64,000 bases of DNA, taken from positions 44,412 through 108,411 of the forward strand of contig DAEB01000040.1 in assembly GCA_002495185.1 (NCBI GenBank), in the 5' to 3' direction. Positions 51,293 through 59,950 of the stretch are shown in pieces. The notes beneath the pieces were generated by a model. It was not told where the DNA came from and did not search any database. It worked only from the letters and a program-made list of their open reading frames with translations. This DNA comes from Thermoplasmata archaeon UBA184. Lineage in GTDB: Archaea > Thermoplasmatota > Thermoplasmata > Lutacidiplasmatales > UBA184. The translations under genes and the position numbers were made by a program. Position 1 is the stretch's first letter. Each line of letters starts with the position of its first letter.

Positions 51293-53767
51293 CTACGAGG
51301 ACTTCGACGGAGGTTGCGGAAGCGGGGGCGGGGCCGTGCCATCCGTCGGCTCGGCGGCGGGTTCGGAGGGCGGGGGCGGCGGCGGAGGCGCCTGCCACTC
51401 GGTCGGCGGCGGCGTGGTGGGCGCAGCCGCGGGAGGGCTCATCGTCGTGGGCGTGGTCGACGACGGTGCGTACGGGGCCCGTCGCATCCCGCCGCGCCGG
51501 CGGACGGTCAGCACGAGCACGACCGCCACGACGAGCACCAGGATGAGGAGGATGAGCCAACCGACGGTGATCCCGCTCCCCGCTCCAACTTCGAGGCTGA
51601 GGACCGACGGGTTCGGGTTGATGGTCAGTGCGAGGAGTCCCGTGCAGAGGCCCCCCGGCAGGCACGGACCCGCGGTGAGCGCGCCGGTGGCGATCAGCTC
51701 AACGAGGAGGGACCCCTCGACCGCGTTCGATGGGATCGTGAACGAGAACGACCCGCTCGGCCCGACGTTCTGGAGGAGGTTGAAGAACGGGTAGCCGACC
51801 GTGAGCAGGTCGAACGTCATGACCTGGGGAAGGGCGGCTCCTCCGGTCGCGACCACCTGGTACGAGAGCGTCACGGTCTGGCCGGGCTGGTAGCTTCCGT
51901 CCGAGTAGCTCGACGGGGTCGTGACCCCGAGCTCGATCGAGTAGCCGAGGGCGAGGAGGATGTTCACCGAGCTCGTGGCGACCACCTGGCCGCCGACGGT
52001 CGCCCACGCGGCGACCGCCACCGACTGCGGGGGGTTCGTGCTCGGGATCGAGATCGAGATCGCGCTCCCGTTCGCCACCGTCCCGGTTCCCACGACCGCC
52101 TCCGCGGTTCCCCAGTAGCCGGTGAGCTGGTAGTCAATCGTCGCCGCGACCGCCCCGCCGTTCAGGACGGCGGTCACGGACGCGGTCGAACCGGCCGTGT
52201 AGTAGCCGGTGAGCGGCGACAGCAGGAGCGAAGTTGCGAGCACCTGCGCCTGCGCGACCCCGGTGAATCCTTCCGTCGCGTTCGACGCGATCACTTCCAC
52301 GGTGATCGTGTTCGGCACCATCGCGCTCGTGACGCCGAACGAGAACGTCCCCCCGGTCGAGGTTGAACGCAGGATCCCGCTCGCGTAGGTGATGCCGTTC
52401 GGCCCCGTGACGTACCAGCCGGTGGCGTTCACCGGACCGGTGAGCGAGAGGTTGGTAGTCGAGACCGACCAGGACGCGGTCGCGACCGTGCCGGCGTAGT
52501 AGCTCGTGTGGTCGAGCGAGACCTGGACGACGCCCGAGGCGGAGGACCCTCCGGTGAGGTAGAACGTCTCGTTCGACCACTGGGTCCACGGGTAGAGCTT
52601 GCTCGCTCCCGGAAGCGAGACCGTGAAGTTGACCGCGTTGTCGCCCGGGTACTGGACCTCCGGGATGAAGGGCGGGGCGGTGGCGAGGAAGGTGAACGCG
52701 GCCTGGCCGTTCGCGTCCGTGCGCAGGGCCGTCGGGGCGCCGCTCGGAAAGACGTGGACCGAGCCGTCCCAGTACTGGACCGTGACCGGGAGGTTCGCGA
52801 TCGGCCAGAACGACCCGAAGTAGTCCGAGCCGGCGCGGATGCAGCCGCCGAGGAGCGAGCCGGTGGCGAAGTAGAGCGCGTTGAACAGCGTGCACGCGGG
52901 CGGAGCGACGGTGAGTCCCACGCGCTCGATGACGAGGGAACCGACGTTCACGCTGATGGTGTCGGTCTCGTTCTCGACGACCTTCCCGCTCACGTTCGTC
53001 ACGGCATCGAGGAGGAACGTGACGCGAGAATCCGGGGTCGCGTTCCACGGGACGGTCCCGTTCCATTCGCCCTGGCCCGCGTTTGCCGGAGTGAGGACGA
53101 CGTGCCCTCCCGGGAAGAGGTTCTGGACGGTCCCGTTCCCCACGTACGTCGCGGAGAGAGTGACGCTCGTCGCGTGGGTATAGAGCGAGGCGCCGTTGGT
53201 CTCGGAGAGGAGGTAGTAGAACACCGTCACCGGCTCTCCCGGCAGGGTGCCGGCTCCCCCGACGGACGTGGAGAGACTGGCGTAGTAGACGAGCAAAGTG
53301 ACGTTCTGATGGACGGTTCCCCCGTTGGGCGCCGAGAAGTTGACCGTCCACGGTCCACCGTACGGCACGTGGGCCGGGAACGTGTAGCAGACACCGGCCT
53401 GGTACGAGTTGAACGAAAAGGTCGTCTTGTTGAGGGGGGCGACAAAGTGGAAGGCCGGGGTCGAAACCCCGTCCAGGACCGCGTTCGGGTCCGTGAGGGT
53501 CACGTTGACGGCGGCGTCGAGAAAATCGGTGACCGCGAAGCAGAAGGTCCCCCAGCCGACCTCCCCCGGGAAGAATCGCAGAGTGTACCCACCGTAGCCG
53601 TTGAGGATCGAGTACGAGATCGCCGCGGACGGTGCCGCCGAGCTTCGCAGAGAGGCCCCGGCGGACGGCAGGGCGCTCGCCCCGTGGACCTCGGAGGGGG
53701 TTAGGACCAGGATGGCGGAGATCGCCATCAGGACGGCCAGCAGCACGGCGACGGTTCGGCGCGACAT
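51293..53767 (-). CDS. Large secreted surface protein, C-terminally anchored
   Basis: The 824-residue protein has a signal segment (VAVLLAVLMAISAILVLT, residues 7-24), then about 700 residues of beta-rich, Thr/Ser/Gly-rich modules that look like Ig-like repeats. Several pairs of segments (TLSATYVGNGTVQ, then VSLDHTSYYAGTVATASW, then TLSYQVVATGG) suggest domain duplication. A membrane anchor (GWLILLILVLVVAVVLVLTV) near residue 745 is followed by RRRGG and a Pro-rich cytoplasmic tail. It may be an S-layer or adhesin component. I recognise no named family. Confidence 0.75.
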   Translation of the reverse strand: MSRRTVAVLLAVLMAISAILVLTPSEVHGASALPSAGASLRSSAAPSAAISYSILNGYGGYTLRFFPGEVGWGTFCFAVTDFLDAAVNVTLTDPNAVLDGVSTPAFHFVAPLNKTTFSFNSYQAGVCYTFPAHVPYGGPWTVNFSAPNGGTVHQNVTLLVYYASLSTSVGGAGTLPGEPVTVFYYLLSETNGASLYTHATSVTLSATYVGNGTVQNLFPGGHVVLTPANAGQGEWNGTVPWNATPDSRVTFLLDAVTNVSGKVVENETDTISVNVGSLVIERVGLTVAPPACTLFNALYFATGSLLGGCIRAGSDYFGSFWPIANLPVTVQYWDGSVHVFPSGAPTALRTDANGQAAFTFLATAPPFIPEVQYPGDNAVNFTVSLPGASKLYPWTQWSNETFYLTGGSSASGVVQVSLDHTSYYAGTVATASWSVSTTNLSLTGPVNATGWYVTGPNGITYASGILRSTSTGGTFSFGVTSAMVPNTITVEVIASNATEGFTGVAQAQVLATSLLLSPLTGYYTAGSTASVTAVLNGGAVAATIDYQLTGYWGTAEAVVGTGTVANGSAISISIPSTNPPQSVAVAAWATVGGQVVATSSVNILLALGYSIELGVTTPSSYSDGSYQPGQTVTLSYQVVATGGAALPQVMTFDLLTVGYPFFNLLQNVGPSGSFSFTIPSNAVEGSLLVELIATGALTAGPCLPGGLCTGLLALTINPNPSVLSLEVGAGSGITVGWLILLILVLVVAVVLVLTVRRRGGMRRAPYAPSSTTPTTMSPPAAAPTTPPPTEWQAPPPPPPPSEPAAEPTDGTAPPPLPQPPSKSS

Positions 53768-53926
53768 TGGGAATGTTTCCGACGGACCGCGTATTTGGAA
53801 CTTGGTCTCGAAGGGGGGAACGGGTCGCGTCTCACGTGCCGTGTGCCCCGAGAGGGAAGACGCGTCGGCTCCGAGGACTTTCCCCCGGTCCTTTTTATGT
53901 CGACCCGGAGGGGTCGCTCAGGGCCC

Positions 53927-54496
53927 ATGCCCGCGTACGTCGGACTCCTGCGAGCGGTGAACGTCGGTGGGTCCTCCGTCGTCCGGATGGATGCCCTTTC
54001 CGCGGCTCTCGCCGGCATGGGGCTCGAGGGCGTGACGACGCTGCTCCAGTCCGGGAACTTTGTCTTCCGCGGCGACGAGCGGGACGCGACAAGATGGGAA
54101 CGAGATCTCGCCTCCCGGCTGGCCCAGGACCTTCGGATCACGACCGAAGTGTTCGTTCGCACCTCGGACGAATGGCGGGAGATCATTGCGCGGAACCCGT
54201 TCCCGACGCAGGCGGTCGAGGCACCGAACCGCCTGCTCGCGGTCGCCCTCAAGACCGCCCCGTCGGCCGAGAAATGGCGTGCGCTGGACGCCGCGATTCG
54301 GGGTCCCGAACACGTCCGAGGCGACGGACGCACGGCGTACATCGACTACCCCGAGGGGGTGGGCCGCTCCCGGCTCACCCCGGCGCTGATCGAGAGGACG
54401 CTCGAAACTCGGGGGACCGCCCGGAACTGGAACACGGTCCTCAGGCTCGGGAAGGCGGTCTCTCAGGCGGAACGACCCGCCCGGAGCTCGGACTAG
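53927..54496 (+). CDS. DUF1697 family protein
   Basis: The 189-residue protein has the family opening YVGLLRAVNVGGSSVVRMDAL, the conserved TTLLQSGNFVFRG near residue 38, and TARNWNTVLRLGKA at the end. This domain is widespread in bacteria and archaea; its function is not established. A TATA-like TTTTTATG about 30 bases upstream makes ATG 53927 a leaderless start. It is divergent from the surface-protein gene. Confidence 0.87.
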   Translation: MPAYVGLLRAVNVGGSSVVRMDALSAALAGMGLEGVTTLLQSGNFVFRGDERDATRWERDLASRLAQDLRITTEVFVRTSDEWREIIARNPFPTQAVEAPNRLLAVALKTAPSAEKWRALDAAIRGPEHVRGDGRTAYIDYPEGVGRSRLTPALIERTLETRGTARNWNTVLRLGKAVSQAERPARSSD

Positions 54497-54575
54497 GCAG
54501 ACTCGACGGTCGGTGGATTCTCGTTCACGATGCGTTCATCCCTCTCCCGTCTCCCTCGCGCACCGACCATCCAGC

Positions 54576-55253
54576 ATGTGGGCGAACTCGACCGTCATCG
54601 CCGCGTCCCTCATCGTCCTCAGCGTCGCGGCGCTCGCGCTCGCTGTCCTCGTCTTCGACCGCTACCGTCGTGAGCATCAGGCCTGTCACCTCTACTGGGG
54701 GGTCGGCCTCCTCCTCTTCTTCGTCACGCTCGTCGAGGAAGCGGTCCTCGACCTCGGGGTCTGGTCCCAGCCGCTCATCCAGTCGTACTTCATCCTGGTC
54801 GCCGTTCTGGTCGGGATCCTCTCCCTCGGTTCGGCCGAGCTCTCCCTGTCGGGTCGGTGGCGGCAGGCGTACTTCGGGTACATCGGAACGACGAGCGTCG
54901 CGCTCGTCGTGATCGGCTTCCTGGTCCCCGTCCCGACCGACGTGATGTCCGGCGGCGTCGTCTCGGGGCTTCCCCCGACCTCAGTCGACGTCCTCTCCTC
55001 GCTCATCACCTTCCCGGCGGCGATCTTGCTCGTCGTGAGCTCGGTCTACGGCGCCTGGAAGCGGCACCGTCCCAGCCTTCTCTACATCGCCGCGGGCACG
55101 ATCGTCATCTCGGCGGCCGGAACGCTCTACCTGGTCCAGCTTCCCGCGACGCTCTACTACGCGGAGTTCGTCGGGATCGTCCTCCTGTTCCTCGGCTTCG
55201 TGAAGATCCCCCACCTGGGGGGAGAGAGCGTTCCGCGGCCCCACCCGACGTAG
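54576..55253 (+). CDS. Uncharacterised seven-helix membrane protein
   Basis: The protein has 225 residues from ATG 54576, with about seven membrane helices (SLIVLSVAALALAVLVF, VGLLLFFVTLVEEAVL and so on to FVGIVLLFLGFVKI). The C-terminal tail is short and charged. The even helix count and charged loops recall histidine-kinase sensor or opsin-like topologies, but no binding motif is evident. The open frame extends to 54513, but those residues are not hydrophobic. It lies between DUF1697 and cydB. Confidence 0.65.
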   Translation: MWANSTVIAASLIVLSVAALALAVLVFDRYRREHQACHLYWGVGLLLFFVTLVEEAVLDLGVWSQPLIQSYFILVAVLVGILSLGSAELSLSGRWRQAYFGYIGTTSVALVVIGFLVPVPTDVMSGGVVSGLPPTSVDVLSSLITFPAAILLVVSSVYGAWKRHRPSLLYIAAGTIVISAAGTLYLVQLPATLYYAEFVGIVLLFLGFVKIPHLGGESVPRPHPT

Positions 55254-55304
55254 ACAGTACGCCGCGACCGGTCGATGCCCGTCGGCTCGGAACGGAGCTC
55301 TTCT

Positions 55305-56294
55305 TCAGGGGTTGTGGGCCGCGGGTCCGACCGGCGCTGCGGAGGCCGGGACCCCGGGGGTCCGGGAGGCGTGTCGGACCGTCACCATGTAGAACGCCAT
55401 CAGGAGGCCGACCACGACCGCTCCGACCGCGGAGAGGACGTAGAACGCCCCGACCATCGGGCCCTTGGTCGTCACGTCGTCCACCGCGATGGCCCCTCCG
55501 AAGGCCGTCGGGTACACGAGGTAGCTCAGCGAGAACACGATCACCGTGCCCACGATCGCGAAGACGAGCTTGTTGGTGACGAGCGCCGCGGTCGCGCGGA
55601 ACTGGTACATCACGGACGCGAGCACCGTCAGGACGGCCGGAATGAGGAAGTACCCGGAAAGGAAGCTCGCCGAGTAGAGGTAGAGCGCCCCGGCCTCGAC
55701 CGCGACCCCGGCGACGGTGAACGGGACCGAGAGCCGGCGCAACGGCGCGATGTCGTAGAAGACCGGTGCGAGCCCGACCGCGATGAAGACCACCCCGAGG
55801 AGGTAGGGGAGGCTCCCGGGGTTCGTGACCCAGCCCCAGAGGGAGAAGCTCAGGTTCGCGAGGTCGACCCCGGCGCCGCTCACGACCGCCGACAGAACGA
55901 CCAGGACCGCGACCGCGATCCCGAGGGTGGCGAGCCCGAACAGTTGGTAGAGACGCTTCTCGGAGATCCGGCCGCCCTTCAGGAGGAGTTCGGCGAACGT
56001 GATCGAGGCGTTCCGAAGGACGAAGAGGATCAGGAAGACGAGGATGAGCCCGGCGAGGATGTTCGCGAGCGGCCAGAGCATGCTCGGATACGCGAAGTCC
56101 CCGGTCACGACCCAGAACGCGGCGAACGTGCCGGTGACCTCCCAGATCGGCACCAGGTAGGGGAGCACCTTCGCCTTCGTCGCGTCGTACGCGACGAGCA
56201 GGAGGACCCCGCCCATCAGCTCCGAGACGAACAGCACGAAGAAGATCGAGAAGATCGCGAAATTGATCTCAAAGAGCCAGTTAATAGTTGACAT
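55305..56294 (-). CDS. cydB: Cytochrome bd ubiquinol oxidase subunit II
   Basis: The 329-residue protein has about eight membrane helices. NWLFEINFAIFSIFFVLFVS at the N-terminus and WEVTGTFAAFWVVTGDFAYP near residue 55 match the CydB pattern, and the length is close to the family. Its start overlaps the end of cydA by 14 bases, so the two subunits are translationally linked. CydB stabilises the haem-bearing subunit and helps carry oxygen. The complex uses quinol to reduce oxygen to water without pumping protons. Confidence 0.82.
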   Translation of the reverse strand: MSTINWLFEINFAIFSIFFVLFVSELMGGVLLLVAYDATKAKVLPYLVPIWEVTGTFAAFWVVTGDFAYPSMLWPLANILAGLILVFLILFVLRNASITFAELLLKGGRISEKRLYQLFGLATLGIAVAVLVVLSAVVSGAGVDLANLSFSLWGWVTNPGSLPYLLGVVFIAVGLAPVFYDIAPLRRLSVPFTVAGVAVEAGALYLYSASFLSGYFLIPAVLTVLASVMYQFRATAALVTNKLVFAIVGTVIVFSLSYLVYPTAFGGAIAVDDVTTKGPMVGAFYVLSAVGAVVVGLLMAFYMVTVRHASRTPGVPASAAPVGPAAHNP

Positions 56295-57642
56295 CCTCGC
56301 CTCCCGCCGGGCCGGTGAGGTCGACCGCGATCGGCTTCCCGCGGAAGACGCGGTCCATGAACCAGAACGTGAACGGGACGAGGAAGGAGTACCCGATGAT
56401 GATCACGACCCCCGGTCCCAGGAGGGCGTTGCTGTTGTTCGCGGCGTCCGCCACGCTGAGGGTATTGTAGACGATCCAGGGCTGGCGCCCGAGCTCGTCG
56501 ACCATCCAACCGAGCTCCATCACGGTCGCGGTGAGCGCCGAGAACGCGAGGAAGAGATAGGCCAAGAGCGGCTTGTCGAACGGTCGCCTCTTCGCGAGCC
56601 AGAGGGCGCCGTAGACGAACACGAACAGTCCGAGAAGCGCACCGCCGATCAGCATCACATCGAACGCCTCATGGATGATGAGGGGAGGCCAGGTCGATTG
56701 GCTGAACTGGGACAGTCCGGGCATCATCTTCCCGCCCTCGAGGAACCCCTGGAGTCCGGGGATCTGAAGGCCGCCGACGATGCTCGTCCCCACGACCGTC
56801 CCGAAGAGCGTCATCGGGAGGTTCGTTCCGGGCGTCGGGTTGAGCTCGATCGCGGCGTACTTCTCGGGTTGATACTGCCACAGCCCGTCGATCTCGAGCG
56901 CGCCCGCGAGGATCGACATCACGACGAGAACGAGAGCGAGGGCGACCGTGAGCCGAAGGCCCGTGAGGAAGAGGGCCTTCTCGTCCGCGGTCGGGCTGCG
57001 GAGGTAGCGGTACGCGAAGAACCCGCCGATCAACATGACCCCCGTGAGGGGCACCGAACCGAGGACGTGGAAGACCTCGTAGCCGGTCGACGTGGTGAGG
57101 AACGGCGCCCACGGGTTCACGCCGGTGACGGAGTAGCTCGACCCGCTCGCGACGTACGCCCCGATGTCGAACCCGTTCGGGGTGTTCATCCACGCGTTCA
57201 CCATGACGATGAGGACGGCGGACAGCAGGGTCCCGACCATGATCGGAACCGTGAGCGCCCAGCGGGTGTACGTTCCCTTGAACGTGTTCCCGTAGTAGAC
57301 GTAGATCACGAGGAAGATCGTCTCGATGAAGAACGCGAAGATCTCGACGTAGAAGATCGCGATGACCCCCGTGCTCGAGACGAGCGTCATGAACCGGGGG
57401 AAGAGGTTGACGAGCTCGACCGCCATCACGATCCCGCTCGCCGTCCCGATGCCGAACGAGACGACGAACGGTCGGACGAGACGACGAACGAGTCCCCCGT
57501 AGTACTTGTTCTTCGTCCGGGCGAGGAGGAACTCCGAGACGCAGATCAGGATCGACATCCCGATGCTGAGCGAGACCAAGAGGATGTGGGACCCGATGGT
57601 GAACGCGAACAGGAACCGGTCAAAGTCGACGATGCCGGACAT
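56281..57642 (-). CDS. cydA: Cytochrome bd ubiquinol oxidase subunit I
   Basis: The protein has 453 residues from ATG 57642 (ATG 57672 is also in frame). GSHILLVSLSIGMSILICVS carries a haem-b His region. FGIGTASGIVMAVELVNLFP and WQYQPEKYAAIEL form the quinol Q-loop, and ELGWMVDELGRQPWIVY is the conserved Gly-Trp-x-x-x-Glu-x-Gly-Arg-Gln-Pro-Trp block. The Q-loop is short, as in many archaeal and Gram-positive forms. A minus-strand CCGTTATGCG at about 57677-57686 fits the start at 57642. It indicates growth with at least low oxygen. Confidence 0.92.
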   Translation of the reverse strand: MSGIVDFDRFLFAFTIGSHILLVSLSIGMSILICVSEFLLARTKNKYYGGLVRRLVRPFVVSFGIGTASGIVMAVELVNLFPRFMTLVSSTGVIAIFYVEIFAFFIETIFLVIYVYYGNTFKGTYTRWALTVPIMVGTLLSAVLIVMVNAWMNTPNGFDIGAYVASGSSYSVTGVNPWAPFLTTSTGYEVFHVLGSVPLTGVMLIGGFFAYRYLRSPTADEKALFLTGLRLTVALALVLVVMSILAGALEIDGLWQYQPEKYAAIELNPTPGTNLPMTLFGTVVGTSIVGGLQIPGLQGFLEGGKMMPGLSQFSQSTWPPLIIHEAFDVMLIGGALLGLFVFVYGALWLAKRRPFDKPLLAYLFLAFSALTATVMELGWMVDELGRQPWIVYNTLSVADAANNSNALLGPGVVIIIGYSFLVPFTFWFMDRVFRGKPIAVDLTGPAGGEDVNY

Positions 57643-57800
57643 GACAGCACCCTCGGCCGTTGGGGCGGCCAACGCCGCATAACGGGTCGGTCAACCCGAG
57701 TTCACTCCGACGGGCTTCTCCCCTGACGGGCCGGGGCTCTTAAGCTACTACGGTCCGTCGGACCTTATCCCCCTACGAGAGGGGACGAGCGTACGTTTAA

Positions 57801-57823
57801 ATACGCATAGATACAGAATCACC
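57801..57823 (+). promoter_or_regulatory. Promoter motif shared with 18188-18210
   Basis: This is a 23-base element beginning ATACGCATA and ending AATCACC, identical at 20 of 23 positions to the one before the secreted gene at 18275. It is preceded by TTTAA, making GTTTAAATAC another TATA candidate. It ends 23 bases before the ATG at 57847. Confidence 0.55.
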
Positions 57824-57846
57824 CGGGCCATTTGGGGTGAACCGGG

Positions 57847-58473
57847 ATGGCCTCAATCGGACGAAAGTATCGAACGATCTATCTGGTGACTGCCGCGCTG
57901 ATGGTGGCGCTGGTGGGCGGCTACGCCCTCGCCGCAACCTCCCTCACGAACGGACCCAACCAGGGCTCGAACGTCACGACCTCTCCGACCTCGGCGTTCG
58001 CTCAGGGTACCGTCACGTCGGAACAGCTCGTGCTCATGACGAACGCCATGGTCGGCCTGGGAACCACGGGGACGAATCCGATCGCTGTCGGACTCGGGGG
58101 AACCCCGACCGCGCTCACGGCCTGCGCCGCGTCTCCGTGCGCCGCGCAGAGCTTCCGACCCTTCAGCCAGAACGCGATCACGCCGACGCTTGCGGACTAT
58201 GCGGAGCAGATCGTCCTCAGCGTCACCCAGCCGACCGCGGGGACCGGGGCCTCCGCCTTCGACTTCTCGATCACGATCTCGATCACCGTCGGCATCGTGA
58301 CGAGCAACGTCGTCTACCAGGGGTACATTTCGACCGGCACGACCAGCGCAGGCTCGGCGATGACCATCCCGGTCTTCCTGTTCCTCGACTTCGGAACGAC
58401 GACGGCACCCGTCGTCAACTCGCCGATCTCGATGGTCTTCAACCAGTGCTCGCTCGCGACCGCTTGCCCCTAG
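57847..58473 (+). CDS. Small secreted surface protein with C-terminal Cys motif
   Basis: The 208-residue protein has a signal segment (TIYLVTAALMVALVGGYALA, residues 10-29), a Thr/Asn/Ser-rich body, a central ACAASPCAAQSF and a terminal FNQCSLATACP. IVLSVTQPTAGTGASAFDF and MTIPVFLFLDFG match the gene at 58634 closely and that at 18275 weakly. The paired Cys residues suggest disulfide bonds outside the cell. A pilus or matrix subunit role is possible but unproven. It heads a probable operon of two secreted proteins and a membrane protein. Confidence 0.72.
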   Translation: MASIGRKYRTIYLVTAALMVALVGGYALAATSLTNGPNQGSNVTTSPTSAFAQGTVTSEQLVLMTNAMVGLGTTGTNPIAVGLGGTPTALTACAASPCAAQSFRPFSQNAITPTLADYAEQIVLSVTQPTAGTGASAFDFSITISITVGIVTSNVVYQGYISTGTTSAGSAMTIPVFLFLDFGTTTAPVVNSPISMVFNQCSLATACP

Positions 58474-58633
58474 TAGTCGGGGCACCGTCACTCCGCATCG
58501 TAGAGCGTCCGCGAGAGGATAGCCAACCGATTCCTCGCACGGACGGGGCTTCCCGAAGGCCCCGTCCGCGCCCTCCTTCACGTCCACCGCGGGGACGCCC
58601 CGCGGTCGGGACCTCCCGGTAAGAAGAGCGACC

Positions 58634-59224
58634 ATGCGGAAGGCGGTGGGGCTGCGGCATCTGCTCGGCCTGGCGCTGCTCCTTCTCCTGCTCGTGCTCC
58701 CCGCGCTCGCCTCGGGGGCGACCTCCGTCCGCGCCTTCCCGGCTTCGCCGTATCGTGCGGAGCGAATCGCACTTCCTTCGGCGCCCCCCCTCCGGGTCGG
58801 CGCGCACGCCCTGGTGCGCTTTGGTGTCGCTCCGGGATACGCGGCCGCCGGGGTCCAGGGGACTTCCCCCGGCCTTCAGGGAACGACCGTCGTCCTCGCC
58901 GCCTGTGCGAGGGCGTGCACGGACAGCTACCGCCCCGCGTCCAGCCCGGCCATCGCCGCCGGGCACTTCGCCGAACGGATCGTCTTCGCGGTCACCCAGC
59001 CGGCGCGCACGGGCACGGCAGTCGGATTCGACGTGGATATCGGCGTCTATACCGCGACCGGGTGGGTGTTCGGGGTCGGGTACTTCTCGACCGGGCTTTC
59101 CACGGCGGCCGCCGCGTCGACCATCACGCTGCGGGTCTTCGTCGACCTCGGGGCCTTGCGCCCGGTCGTGACCGCGGTGGAGGTCACGGTGAACACCTGC
59201 AACTCGACGACGGCATGTCCATAA
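58634..59224 (+). CDS. Small secreted surface protein, paralogue of 57847
   Basis: The 196-residue protein has a strongly hydrophobic signal segment (LLGLALLLLLLVLPALASG), a Pro/Ala-rich linker and the same domain as its neighbour. LAACARACTDSYRPASSPAI corresponds to TACAASPCAAQSFRPFSQNA, and IVFAVTQP and NTCNSTTACP match IVLSVTQP and NQCSLATACP. It probably arose by tandem duplication. It has no clear promoter of its own; 160 bases separate it from the first gene. Confidence 0.7.
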   Translation: MRKAVGLRHLLGLALLLLLLVLPALASGATSVRAFPASPYRAERIALPSAPPLRVGAHALVRFGVAPGYAAAGVQGTSPGLQGTTVVLAACARACTDSYRPASSPAIAAGHFAERIVFAVTQPARTGTAVGFDVDIGVYTATGWVFGVGYFSTGLSTAAAASTITLRVFVDLGALRPVVTAVEVTVNTCNSTTACP

Positions 59225-59252
59225 TGGAGGACCCCCCATCTCTCCGGCGGCG

Positions 59253-59780
59253 ATGGTAGCGGCACACTCCCACCCCTCCGCGGCCGCCGGCGCGGCGGTC
59301 TTGGACCGGCCGACGACGGAGACGTGGGGCGAGAGGGTCTACGCATCGCTTCCCTTGTTCATCGTCGGTGCGGCGTTTCTCGCCGTTACCCTCGACCTCT
59401 ACTTTTCGGGAGCCTCCCCGGGGGTAGGACGGAACGGAGGCATCGATCTCGAGCCGTGGGCCCTCTTCCTCGCGCTCGCGATCACGGGTCTCGCTGCCGG
59501 GACGTTCGCGCTTCTCATCGAGGACGATGAGTCGTCGACGGTCGCGACCCCTCCGCCGACCTCGGTGCCGGAATCCCCACCCGTCGAGGTCGCGGAGTGG
59601 GACGAGTCGACGCTCGAGCCCGAGGAGGCCGTCCCCGTTCGCCCCCGCATCTGGGAACGATATCCAGACGTCTCCCCTACTGCGGCTTCTGCCACGGACG
59701 GCCGAGACCCAGTCCTCGACCAGATTGACGAGATCCAGGACTCCCTCCGCCGGAAGACCGGCCCCTCTCGCTCGACCTGA
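59253..59780 (+). CDS. Two-helix membrane protein with Pro-rich linker and C-terminal helix
   Basis: The 175-residue protein has helices near residues 34-50 (LPLFIVGAAFLAVTLDL) and 68-88 (WALFLALAITGLAAGTFALL). An acidic IEDDES junction, a Pro/Glu-rich linker and a terminal helix, VLDQIDEIQDSLRRK, complete it. This repeats the layout of the protein at 17547, which also adjoins a secreted paralogue. It starts 28 bases after the second secreted gene. The tail may face the cytoplasm and bind a partner; nothing more specific can be said. Confidence 0.65.
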   Translation: MVAAHSHPSAAAGAAVLDRPTTETWGERVYASLPLFIVGAAFLAVTLDLYFSGASPGVGRNGGIDLEPWALFLALAITGLAAGTFALLIEDDESSTVATPPPTSVPESPPVEVAEWDESTLEPEEAVPVRPRIWERYPDVSPTAASATDGRDPVLDQIDEIQDSLRRKTGPSRST

Positions 59781-59950
59781 GCGATTGGGTGGCCGGCCGA
59801 AGGGACCGCACGAGCGCTTCGCCCGTGGGGACGAGCTATAGGGGCCGCCGGGTGAGGGTGGGGAGTGCCGGCCCACCGAAACGACCCTATCCTGCCGGAC
59901 TCCGTCGTTCCGGTTCTTGGAGTGGGTGTTGATTCGACCGTGAGCGCGCC

